NCBI GenBank assembly: GCA_003568945.1
Contig: BDIP01000061.1
Location: 6,328 to 35,192 of the forward strand
Length of the DNA: 28,865 nucleotides
Reading direction: 5' to 3'
From: Kipferlia bialata
Taxonomy: Eukaryota; Fornicata
The notes below the pieces were generated by a model. The model saw nothing but the letters and a program-made list of their open reading frames with translations. It was not told the DNA's origin and did no database searches. Below, one piece after another: positions 13,701-21,453 of the stretch. The stretch's first letter is position 1, and each line of letters opens with the position of its first letter. The position numbers and the translations under genes are program-made.

Positions 13701-16050
13701 CCTCCCTGCTCTTCCCTCCCTCTCTGGGGACGTTGGTGACATCCTGGCCTGGAGAGAGGCCGTTGTGGCACTGTCTCCTGAGCTGAGTGTTCTTCCCTCT
13801 GACGACTCCCTCCTGCCCACCCTCGAGAGTGTGTGTATGGGAGAGGACGTGCACGCTGAGGTGCAGGACCTCCTGACCTCTGCTGCCAGACCCACCCCCA
13901 TCCAGGCCTCCCTCCTCAGTCTACAGTTGGTGCACAGTGTGAGGCCCAGTGCAGTCACCACCCTGGCCAACTCTGTCATCCACAGGCTGAGTGACGGACA
14001 GGACGTGCTGGGCACCATTGACGCCATGTCCCTGGGGGATATATGCGATGTGTATGGCGCACAGGGGTGGCCCGTGGTGGCCCTCAGTGCCCCTGGATAC
14101 GACCCCACACACTCTGTCGTTGAGCTGGCCCAGGCCCAGTCTGCTAAGCTGGACGTGTACAGCATTGGCTCCAGGGACTGTGTGACGGCCTCACTGGTCA
14201 AGCAGATAGGCCAGGCCGCACAGGCTGGCAGGTGGGTGCTGGTCTCGAACCTCCACCTCGCCAGTGCAGACACCCTCACCTCTCTGCTACAGGTGGCCAA
14301 GAGAACTAGGAACAGCAGAGGCCCAGGAGAGGCTGTTGCCACTCCCTCAGGCAGAGGCAGGGGCAGAGGCATGGCTGGCAAGGGAGACAGGACACACGAC
14401 AGGTTCCGTCTCTTCTTCTCTGCTCCCGTTGGATCCTCTCTCCCCGCCTCCCTCTACGCCGAGAGTGCCCGTGTGGTTGTCGAGCCACCCCCTGGTCTAC
14501 AGTCCCAGGTCCTGCAGGCAGTGGGGAGGGTGTTCCCAGGCACCCAGCCCGAGAGAGACAGACACAGACGCCCTGCTCAGACACAGAGAGACAGGCTGCT
14601 CTTCCTGCTATGTGTGCTACACGGCGTGTTGGTCAGAAGGGCCGGGTACCTGCCCCATGGGTGGACCAAGGACCCTCAGTTCAGCATGGCCGATCTGCTA
14701 GCAGGGGAGAGGATGGTGAACGCATGGCTGGATAGAGTGGCCGGCAAGAGCGACAACATCATGCCGTCCAAGATACCCTGGGTGCCCATCAGGTCCCACC
14801 TAGTCACCACCATCTATGGGGGCAGGCTGGAGTCAGACTACGACAAGAGAACACTCAGGGCCCTGGTAGGGCAGATATTCACAGCGGAGGCCTTCGAGAC
14901 TGGGTACGTGCTGCTCGGCAGTGCTGAGGCCCCTGTTCAGACCGAGGGTGTGGAGGTGGTGGAGGCAGTCGAGACCGACACCCCGACCAAGGATGCCTCC
15001 TACACTGTGCACGGCCTGCTGACGCCTGATGGCACCACCCTGGCTGACTTCACCAAGTGGGTCAACGCCCTTCCCCCCATCGAGCCCCTTTCCTGGCTGG
15101 GCATGTGCCCTGGGGTAAGTGATATAGCAGAGGCCAGGCAGGGAGACGCCCTGGTCCGCTCCTTCGGTGCTGTCTGTGGCAATGCGGCCCTGACTGTGAT
15201 GGACCTCGGCATGTCCTCAGAGGACGTGTCTGGGGAGCTGTCTGTGGTGGGTGCATGGGAGGAGGTGTTGGAGGGGTGTGCCGTACCCGAAGCTGAGGCT
15301 GACGCTGAGGGAGAGGGTGCCTCCAGTGCACCCATTGCTGTCACCATCAGGTCAGAGCAGGCCTTCGCCAGGCTCCTCCACTCCACCCTCTCCGCCCACC
15401 TCTACGATCTGAGGCAGTTCCTGGTGGGAGAGTGCCCCAGGACCAACCTCATCTCGGAGCTACTGGCTGCTCTCAGTGCCCAGACCATACCCCAGGTGTG
15501 GGCTGACCTCGTGCCCTACAGCGTGGATGGCATGACGACGTCTGAGTTTGTCTCTGACGCTGTGAGGCGCATTGAGCAGACCGTGTCTCTAGACACCCTG
15601 TGCATACCAGAGGCAGAGGGCAAGGGTCTCTGGCTGGGGGGAATGTTCTTCCCAGGTGCATACCTCATGGCACTCAAGAGGAGGGTCTGCCAGGAGCTCA
15701 AGAGGCCCCTCGAGTCTCTGGACCTCGCCCTTGTACCCGGTGCCCCAGAGGCAGGTGCTGCCACCCAGGGTGTGTCCCTAGTGGGTACATGTGTAGTCGG
15801 TGGTGTGTCCCTAGCGTCGGGTGTCCTCTCTCCCTCGGACAGTGTGGACGAGCAGGCCCAGGTGTGTCTGGTGGTGCAGGAGGTGGGGGCAGAGAGTGAC
15901 TCGGAGGCCTCAGAGGACGAGGTGCCCACTCTCTCCATGCCTGTGTACCTGGGAGAGGACAGGGAGACGGTGCTGTTCTCGGTGTCTCTCCCTGTCGCCA
16001 AGGGGGAGAAGGAGACCCTGGTGGTCAGAGGCTGTGCGGTGGTCCTGTAG
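84..16050 (+). CDS. DYNC1H1: Cytoplasmic dynein 1 heavy chain (5' partial, 31 exons in window)
   Basis: The minus-end-directed microtubule motor subunit: its ATPase ring drives retrograde cargo, spindle and nuclear movement in the cytoplasm. Exons: 84-309, 369-582, 649-1132, 1203-1324, 1428-1566, 1619-1787, 1850-1914, 1990-2051, 2116-2233, 2290-2765, 2842-3390, 3460-3590, 3704-3829, 3917-3999, 4057-4204, 4260-4465, 4560-5073, 5149-5210, 5288-6547, 6616-7832, 7899-8013, 8088-8203, 8269-9142, 9214-10535, 10594-11662, 11721-11831, 11905-11976, 12049-12276, 12341-13231, 13353-13487, 13549-16050 (TAG). All junctions are GT-AG and phases agree throughout, giving 4,601 codons. Dynein-1 rather than dynein-2 or axonemal identity rests on remembered family motifs: LKPRHW, GGSPFGPAGTGKTE, DEFNRL, REW.DGVFT..LRK, CGPPGSGK, CDEINLP, GEVPGLF, and a C-terminus ending GCAVVL. 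Human DYNC1H1 has about 4,646 residues, so perhaps 200 N-terminal residues (dimerisation region) lie upstream of the window. Window residue 1 is the Val codon at 84. Confidence 0.96.
4780..6547 (+). other. Dynein linker (DHC_N2-like)
   Basis: Window residues about 1,180-1,718. The linker is the mechanical lever that swings across the AAA ring. It begins at LKPRHWRSL, the dynein-1 LK.RHW motif, and continues through SPYYGQF, RLWVHLQ.VF, PRLYFVGDTDVLDII, KMFGGLSSV, EWLSQMRFYYD and the terminal DLCYLNLTQ just before AAA1. Nearly all of it lies in one 1,260-nt exon (5288-6547). Confidence 0.93.
6616..8203 (+). other. Dynein AAA1 and AAA2 modules
   Basis: AAA1 is the main ATP-hydrolysing site. 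Walker A is GPAGTGKT at 6649-6672 (residue about 1,730), Walker B is CFDEFNR near 6799-6820, and the sensor stretch FITMNPGYAGR follows near 6945. AAA2 has an intact-looking Walker A, GVSGSGKT (7537-7560, residue about 2,026). Its Walker B is IVFDGD, lacking the catalytic Glu, which fits the family, where AAA2 binds but does not hydrolyse ATP. An acidic spacer (SDSEGEEEVDS, near 7232-7270) separates the modules. The arginine-finger region ATVSRC lies at about 7990, and WF follows after the intron at 8014-8087. Confidence 0.95.
8269..10535 (+). other. Dynein AAA3 and AAA4 modules
   Basis: AAA3 is the regulatory ATPase that gates motility. Its Walker A is GPPGSGKS (8915-8938, residue about 2,417) and its Walker B is LMCDEINLP, split from GPDAFGTQR by the intron at 9143-9213. 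GACNPPTDAGR follows. AAA4 has Walker A GGSGVGKT (10015-10038, residue about 2,760), RFVAW-like KFVAWLNGY, Walker B FLFDESN and GEVPGLFDGE, then VVFSINPS and SPALFNR at the exon end. All catalytic residues I can identify are present, so the sequence gives no sign of a weakened site. Confidence 0.94.
10594..12276 (+). other. Dynein stalk coiled coils and microtubule-binding domain
   Basis: The stalk carries the microtubule-binding tip. CC1 (about 10960-11335) is a heptad-rich helix that includes DLREKQVEL and EPAVQEAKKSVRSI. The tip begins at QHLNELRNMARPP and ends at GPMVKWVKSQLLYG (about 11335-11645), close to the dynein-1 pattern HL.E.RSMA.PP ... GPMVKW. CC2 is cut into four small exons (11721-11831, 11905-11976, 12049-12276 and the end of the preceding exon). 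All of their junctions are phase 0, so exon skipping would keep the frame. By family knowledge, sliding of CC1 against CC2 relays the ring's state to the tip. Confidence 0.93.
12341..16050 (+). other. Dynein AAA5, AAA6 and C-terminal domain
   Basis: AAA5 has the degenerate dynein P-loop region LLIDPAGQA (near 12480, residue about 3,473), followed by ALRFGLPLLV and DPVLNP. AAA6 lacks a P-loop, as in the family; it spans the last two junctions and continues with SAPGYDP, GRWVLVSNLHLA and a Gly/Arg-rich insertion before FRLFFSAP. The C-terminal domain contains KIPWVPIRSHL...IYGGR, LSWLGMCPG, LWLGGMFFPGAYLMA and PVYLGEDR, ending VRGCAVVL. The terminal 2,502-nt exon has no intron, against 30 introns upstream. 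Confidence 0.93.
13232..13352 (+). other. Dynein intron with a duplicated 3' splice site
   Basis: This 121-nt intron is the longest in the gene. It holds a second acceptor at 13300-13301 followed by GTTCTTGTCAA, nearly the same as the real acceptor at 13351-13352 followed by GTCCTTGTCAA. The copies lie 51 nt apart. Using the first acceptor would add 17 codons' worth of sequence that ends in an in-frame TAG just before the real exon, so the upstream copy looks like a decoy. Confidence 0.8.
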
Positions 16051-16512
16051 AGTGTGTCCAGGGCTATTGATTGATAAATCACAAATAGAGTGACGGTATG
16101 TGTTTGATACAGTGGTCGATTTGAAAGAAGAAAATTCAAGACTTTCCAAACAATTCAACCTTTTGTTTCTGGAGCTAATAAGTCGAGAGATTAATGTTGG
16201 GACTAAGTCATAAGTCACACTTGCCGTGTGGGCCAAGGACCTCTTCAGTGGTGTATACCGATACACAGAGAGATAAGGTAACTCTATTGTGTTGGCCTCT
16301 TAATTACATCGAATGAGAATGTATATGGATATTTATATATTGTGTTGACGGGGATTGCACATGTATTCACCTTCTGCATATTGTATTTATGATGCTCACA
16401 TGCATATTATATTTATGTATGATGATCACATGTCTGTGGCAAAGAGAGGATATCCTCCCCATTGACAGTTATTATCGTGATAGTTACGGGATGGCTAGGG
16501 ATGAGTGTGCCA

Positions 16513-16513
<1 letters not shown>

Positions 16514-16563
<50 letters not shown>

Positions 16564-16587
16564 CAGGCGGCCGGGGGGGGGGGGGGG
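16514..16587. repeat. Poly-C (48) / poly-G (15) inverted homopolymer
   Basis: C16514-16561 is an uninterrupted run of 48 C. After an 11-nt GC-rich spacer (GGCAGGCGGCC) comes a run of 15 G (16573-16587). The two can pair as a hairpin, and each strand can form G-quadruplex or i-motif structure. The exact length may be an assembly artefact, because homopolymers of this size are hard to sequence. Confidence 0.85.
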
Positions 16588-16705
16588 TTACTGGGAGGGG
16601 GGAGGAAGCCAATACACCGGATACACATACCTGCAGTTGGCACACTGCTACCTATTGGAAGACACACACGCAGCATTGTCATGGTGAGAATCGACACGCA
16701 GTAGA

Positions 16706-16721
16706 TGGCGCATATGCGCCA
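16706..16721. repeat. Perfect 16-bp palindrome TGGCGCATATGCGCCA
   Basis: The 16 bases are exactly self-complementary, with no loop. The site lies about 255 bp upstream of the candidate start codon at 16976 and could be a dimeric protein-binding site, but nothing else supports a regulatory role. The bases just outside do not extend the symmetry. Confidence 0.6.
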
Positions 16722-16975
16722 GTCTCGTTTCCAGCCCCGAGCGCACATATACGGCACACAGGGCTAATCAGGGGGTGTTTCACTGAAGGTCTGTTTATAG
16801 ACAGGCGCCACTGGTCTTGCTTCCTGTTGTAAGACTTAAACACGTCAGCAGTTTTAGCATTTTTCTCTCAAGCTTAAGATATCCAAGTAACCGAAGTACG
16901 TCACTCACTTCACAAGGGCTCCCTAGAGGCCCACCACACTGTTCAGGGAGTTATATTAGAGGGTTACCAACACCA

Positions 16976-17606
16976 ATGGTCAGCGAGAGTGTGTGCTCTG
17001 AAATCAAGGCCAAGTACTACGCAGGTACGTTCTCCATAGTGGTTCATTCAAACAGTGTGACTGGACTCCCTCACTCAAGGGGCCTATTCGGCCTGTGTCG
17101 CACTATGCCGCAGTACAGCAGCTGACGGATGGGTACTTCTCTATCTAGTGAGGTCATTGCTTCGTGCTGAGGGAGCTGACGCCGCAATGCAGGTGGGCAT
17201 GGTACTTTGTTAACCATACACTCTCTGTATGGGCAATACAATAATACTGATATTCTTGTTTTGTTGTGGAGTTTGTGTACTGTCGCGTGTCCACCGATGT
17301 GTGTCTCTGTATCCTCCTGTGCACGCGTCTATAGTCTATAGTGTTATGATATTGTGGCTGGTCACTGTTGACGATGGTACTGAGAGTGGTCGGTGTATCA
17401 CTTAGAGTACAGCCGCAGTCTTTCAGTCATTATTACAGAATCCTCCTTCCCCTAATGACACAGGCTGTCGAGGATAACCCTTGTGAGGACTCTGCTGCCT
17501 TCCGGCTCTGCATCGACCCCTCCTGCCCTGTCGAGTCAGTGGGTGACTCTGAGGTGGCCTCTGTGGTGCTGGGGGAGCACTGGCTGAGGGCGGGGGAGGC
17601 AGGGAG
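16976..17606 (+). CDS. Unrecognised protein, 5' exons only (cut by assembly gap)
   Basis: Three compatible exons can be read: 16976-17024 (ATG, phase 1), 17149-17192 and 17464-17606. The predicted start is MVSESVCSEIKAKYYA, then VRSLLRAEGADAAMQ, then AVEDNPCEDSAAFRL...LGEHWLRAGEAGR, about 78 residues in all. The last exon has the GC-rich, third-position-biased composition of true exons here, and the donors (GTACGT, GTGGGC, GTACGC) are good. Less certain are the 271-nt second intron, long for this region, and the first acceptor, which lacks a clear CTNAC. An in-frame ATG also exists at 16817, so the start may lie upstream. The rest of the gene would lie in or beyond the gap. I do not recognise the family. 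Confidence 0.45.
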
Positions 17607-17638
17607 GTACGCAGTGGTGATACCTGTATTATTCATAT

Positions 17639-17642
<4 letters not shown>

Positions 17643-17677
<35 letters not shown>
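17643..17677. repeat. Poly-C tract (35) beside the assembly gap
   Basis: Thirty-five consecutive C inside an apparent intron, ten bases before the run of N. Sequencing failure at this tract probably caused the gap. Confidence 0.9.
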
Positions 17678-17686
17678 TTCCCTTTT

Positions 17687-18331
17687 NNNNNNNNNNNNNN
17701 NNNNNNNNNNNNNNNNNNNNNNNNNNNNNNNNNNNNNNNNNNNNNNNNNNNNNNNNNNNNNNNNNNNNNNNNNNNNNNNNNNNNNNNNNNNNNNNNNNNN
17801 NNNNNNNNNNNNNNNNNNNNNNNNNNNNNNNNNNNNNNNNNNNNNNNNNNNNNNNNNNNNNNNNNNNNNNNNNNNNNNNNNNNNNNNNNNNNNNNNNNNN
17901 NNNNNNNNNNNNNNNNNNNNNNNNNNNNNNNNNNNNNNNNNNNNNNNNNNNNNNNNNNNNNNNNNNNNNNNNNNNNNNNNNNNNNNNNNNNNNNNNNNNN
18001 NNNNNNNNNNNNNNNNNNNNNNNNNNNNNNNNNNNNNNNNNNNNNNNNNNNNNNNNNNNNNNNNNNNNNNNNNNNNNNNNNNNNNNNNNNNNNNNNNNNN
18101 NNNNNNNNNNNNNNNNNNNNNNNNNNNNNNNNNNNNNNNNNNNNNNNNNNNNNNNNNNNNNNNNNNNNNNNNNNNNNNNNNNNNNNNNNNNNNNNNNNNN
18201 NNNNNNNNNNNNNNNNNNNNNNNNNNNNNNNNNNNNNNNNNNNNNNNNNNNNNNNNNNNNNNNNNNNNNNNNNNNNNNNNNNNNNNNNNNNNNNNNNNNN
18301 NNNNNNNNNNNNNNNNNNNNNNNNNNNNNNN
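17687..18331. other. Assembly gap (645 N)
   Basis: All bases are N. The gap probably hides further exons of the gene beginning near 16976. Its written length may be an estimate from read pairs. Confidence 0.99.
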
Positions 18332-18769
18332 CTCTGTCTGTCCATCCCCTGTTGATGCCACCTGCCCCCTCCCCCTCCCCTCCCTATAATATTCATTTTT
18401 AGTATTCTTCGTGACATGTCAACAGTTCTCACTCTCCCTTTGTTATACTGCACTACCACATATCCTTCAACTACCCATCAGTAGTATGTTCCTCTCAACA
18501 TGGTAGCCAACACAGGTGGCAGTTATCCGGCTCTGTCTCTTGTGTGTTCAAGCCGTTTCCGTTTCTTCTCTTGCTACATCTCGTAGAGAACCACTAGACC
18601 CTCTTCTCATCAGCAGAAATACAGGGCTAACACAACATACCTACACCTCTGTCCTTATGTTCAGAGTTCTCTTCCCCACGATCCTAAGCTAATACTACCC
18701 TCTCCATTTCCCAGCCCCTCTCTCACTGACAGACCCCTCTCCCATTCCTGAGGGTACCACACCTAGACC
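18332..18769. other. Sequence between gap and MORN gene
   Basis: Pyrimidine-rich and AT-rich, with no long reading frame and no exon-like composition. It may hold the 3' end or UTR of the preceding gene and the promoter of the MORN gene. I see no recognisable promoter element, RNA gene or mobile element. Confidence 0.5.
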
Positions 18770-20260
18770 ATGTGTCCTGCCACACGTAAGCGCCGCTTTA
18801 TCAAGTACAAGGATGCGAAGAGGCAACCTGGAGCCCCTCCCCCTGAGAGTGGCTTCGGGTCATACAGGTACATCAATAACAACAGTATCAGTATCAGTAT
18901 CAGAACTACACCAATAGATACTGACACAGGTACACCAATGGCGACGTGTACAAGGGCGAGTGGCAGGGAGGGGAGCCATCAGGGTATGGGACCAAGAGAT
19001 ACCACACGGGGTGTGTGTATACAGGCAACTGGGCGGGTGGCAAGTACGAGGGGTATGGAACCCTTAGGACCCAGAGCGGCATGACGTACGATGGGGAGTG
19101 GAAGGGGGACATGGAGTGTGGGCACGGCACGATGAAGTACCCAGATGGGGTTGTGTACACAGGAGAGTGGGTGGATGGACAGAGGTGTGGGGAGGGGAAG
19201 CTCACCTGGACAGAGGGGTTCATAGAGGAGGGGGTGTTTGTGGACAACCACCTTGAGGGGGATGTCAGAGTGACTGACCCCCGAGGGGCGGTGAGGCAGG
19301 TGGTGTACAGAGATGGCAAGTTGGCTGATGTGTGCACCTCTTGCAACCAGAAGGAGAGTCACAAGGTATTCATGTTATGCACAATATCACACCAATACAA
19401 ATGATGCTATACTATATGGTGTCTGATACTTTCCAATTCATCCCCCCCCCCCTCTTCCCAACCAGGATGCACCAGAGTATGTGGTATACCCTGCGGCCCC
19501 CAAGCCTCTCACCGATGCCATGATAGCCCGTATGGTGTACACGGTTGGGAGGCTTCGCCCATGTGACAAGCTCGGAGACATCAGCAAGGAGTTTGGTGTT
19601 GTCACATGTGACCCTCTGACCACCCATGTGATATACCTCAGAGACACAACACCCTTCGCCATTGAGGAGTTTTCCAAGTCACTAGCCACAACTACCCTCT
19701 CTTCCGCCAACTTGTGTGCTGCCAAGAGCCCCAGTGCTCTTAAGAGAGACCTAGCCCAGGACCCCAGTGTGATACTGTGCACACACGAGGTGTTGTCTGC
19801 TGGTGCTGGTTCCAAGCTGCATAAGCTGCACATGGCTTTATGGAGAGACCTGGTTAAGAGAGGGGTCACTGCACGGGCATACTGGTGCCTGGATGAGGTA
19901 GCATATTTTGGGGCCGTCTCTATTGTAGTATTCTGAGTGATCTAAGTGTACACTCGTGCCCCACTCACATCCAGGACAGTGTGAGCGAGGATGAGGATGG
20001 TGCACGTGGAGAGTACATGCGTCTTGTGGAACTTGTCCGCACACACTATGTGGCCAAACTACCTGGCGAGGCACAGCGTCAGCTATGGGAGAGAGGTCAG
20101 TGGTACTGTCTTAAGGGACACACTCAATGCTGTTTTGTGAATTGTGTGCTGCACTAATAGCCAATGATGTATATAGTATGCACTCTATTAACCCCTAGCT
20201 GACACCCTGCAGTGCATACCCCTCAATAGGTACTTTGAGGATGTGTGGGGAGAGATGTGA
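18770..20260 (+). CDS. MORN-repeat protein with an unassigned C-terminal half
   Basis: Five exons: 18770-18867, 18930-19365, 19466-19897, 19975-20095 and 20199-20260 (TGA), giving 382 residues with all phases consistent. The start follows an in-frame TAG two codons upstream. A short basic N-terminus (ATRKRRFIKYKDAKR) leads into about five MORN repeats (residues about 34-150): YTNGDVYKGEW, CVYTGNW, MTYDGEWKGD, VVYTGEWVDG and a diverged FIEEGVFVDN, each ending in a G.G / G-aromatic pattern. MORN arrays in protists usually act as scaffolds at membranes, basal bodies or the cytoskeleton. A CTSC motif follows. The remaining 200 or so residues (PLTDAMIARMVY ... RYFEDVWGEM) look globular, with an acidic patch SEDEDG, but I cannot assign them to a family. 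No membrane helix or signal peptide is seen. Confidence 0.9.
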
Positions 20261-20917
20261 TGGTATGGCTCACACCTAGCAAGTTGCAGAGTGAATCCAA
20301 ACTATGAGTAGAAGCGATCATTCTCTGTTGTATTCAGTATCTCTACTGTGATATGTGTTGTGTCCCTCTATTCTACATACAATTTCATGCTGCGTTTTAC
20401 ACACGCACAGTGTGGATCACACTTATGATTGCTAAAGTAACTCCGGCAAGCCATCATGCAACCTTTCACACGGGACTGGACATATCCACAGTCACAGGTC
20501 CGAGCATCGGACTTCGAGGGTACGAGTTCTCAGACTGCAAGTCAGGTCTGTAATAGTCATCACAAATGCCGCCAGTAATCATCTCACGGCGCATTGCTCA
20601 ACACAGAATCTTGACCACCAAAGCTCGATGCCATGTGAAGAGTACATGTGACAGTAACTACCTGAGACTCAGAGCTGATTACCACCCATATATGGTAAAG
20701 ATTCTATACAAGGCTGAGAGTTCCGGTCTTCATAGATCTATAGAAGTTGGCTTGACCCATGAAACACAAATACATGGAGAGACAAGCGATTCCAATGATC
20801 ACACCCTCGGGTACATATACCTGTGACACTCCAAAGTCATATATTTTATACACACTACTCTCTGGTTAATGACGAACATACACAATTACATCTCGGCATG
20901 AGGTAACCAAACTGAGG
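20261..20917. other. Intergenic region between convergent genes
   Basis: This 657-bp stretch separates the 3' ends of the MORN gene and the minus-strand membrane protein gene. GC content is visibly lower than in exons. Two open stretches in the same plus-strand frame (20353-20553 and 20566-20826) are separated by adjacent TAA and TAG codons; neither has exon-like composition or splice signals. A small perfect inverted repeat, GTCCGA-GCA-TCGGAC, lies at 20498-20512. I cannot support a gene here. Confidence 0.55.
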
Positions 20918-21453
20918 TCATACCAGATCCGACCTGTCTTCGCTCCTCTCTGACATAGAGGGCTCACTTCCACCATTCCCTGCCTCTGCCTCTCTCTCTC
21001 CATCACCCTCACTGTCAGTGGCTTCATCGATGAGGGCGGCTGTGCTGCGGACCCTCTCGATATCCTCCAGAGAGTCCTGGGGAGTAGTAGACACAGGCAT
21101 CAGGACAGGCATCGGGGCAACAGGGACAACAGGGACTAGCACGACCTGGGGCACGGGCATGCTCTCAATAGCGTATGCCTCTGCGGCCTGGGTACAGTGG
21201 TTGTCAGAGCCAACGGGGACAGCATCTAGAGGCTCGTCCAGCTTGACCTCGCCTTCCTTAGTGTCTCTCTTGCCTAGGTGGTGCTCAACAAAGGCAGACA
21301 CTACCTCCCAGAAGACGTAGCAGAGGACGGCACCTGCCACGACTAGGACACAGGGGATACCGATGGCAAAGCCCTTCTCTGTGCTGGAGATGCTCACCTT
21401 GACCTCCTCGGCGATGGCAAAGTCGGATACACCCTCGACAGAGGCCGCGTAGC
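20918..21453 (-). other. Transmembrane helix and cytoplasmic tail exon
   Basis: The final exon encodes a juxtamembrane strand (AIAEEVKVSISSTEKG), a long hydrophobic helix (FAIGIPCVLVVAGAVLCYVF, continuing WEVVSAFV), then HHLGKRDTK, whose basic residues fit the positive-inside rule. The tail has a Val/Pro-rich run (PVPQVVLVPVVPVAPMPVLM) and an acidic Ser/Glu-rich end (DSEGDGEREAE ... SERSEDRSDLV). No integrin GFFKR motif is present. The frame entering from the upstream exon does not match the helix frame unless one base is removed near 21419-21422. Confidence 0.8.

Larger units (their letters stand above)
16051..16975. other. Intergenic region downstream of dynein
   Basis: No convincing gene on either strand. 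Composition drops from GC-rich exon to AT-rich sequence (16060-16480), as expected for a 3' UTR and spacer. It contains the poly-C/poly-G element and the 16-bp palindrome listed separately. The long proline or glycine reading frames here are produced by the homopolymers and are not genes. I could not pick out a reliable polyadenylation signal or any tRNA-like fold. Confidence 0.6.

Noticed and set aside
84-16050. Alternative genetic code (TAA/TAG as Gln, as in hexamitids)
   Set aside because: No TAA or TAG occurs in frame over the 4,601 dynein codons, Gln is encoded by CAA/CAG, and the TAG at 16048 falls where conserved dynein C-termini end. The standard code fits.
84-16050. Axonemal or IFT (dynein-2) heavy chain
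   Set aside because: Motifs around AAA1 (GGSPFGPAGTGKTE), AAA4 (GEVPGLFDGE), LKPRHW and the C-terminus are those of cytoplasmic dynein 1.
16389-16832. Long proline-rich (plus strand) and glycine-rich (minus strand) open frames
   Set aside because: They are open only because they cross the 48-C and 15-G homopolymers. All frames are affected alike and there is no exon-like composition on either side.
20498-20512. Small inverted repeat GTCCGA-GCA-TCGGAC as a possible tRNA or terminator
   Set aside because: No cloverleaf, A-box or B-box surrounds it, and a hairpin terminator is not expected in a eukaryotic nuclear gene.
20353-20826. Two open stretches in one plus-strand frame, separated by TAA TAG
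   Set aside because: Composition is unlike exons here, there are no splice signals, and the translated residues match nothing recognisable. Chance frames or unrecognised decayed sequence cannot be told apart.
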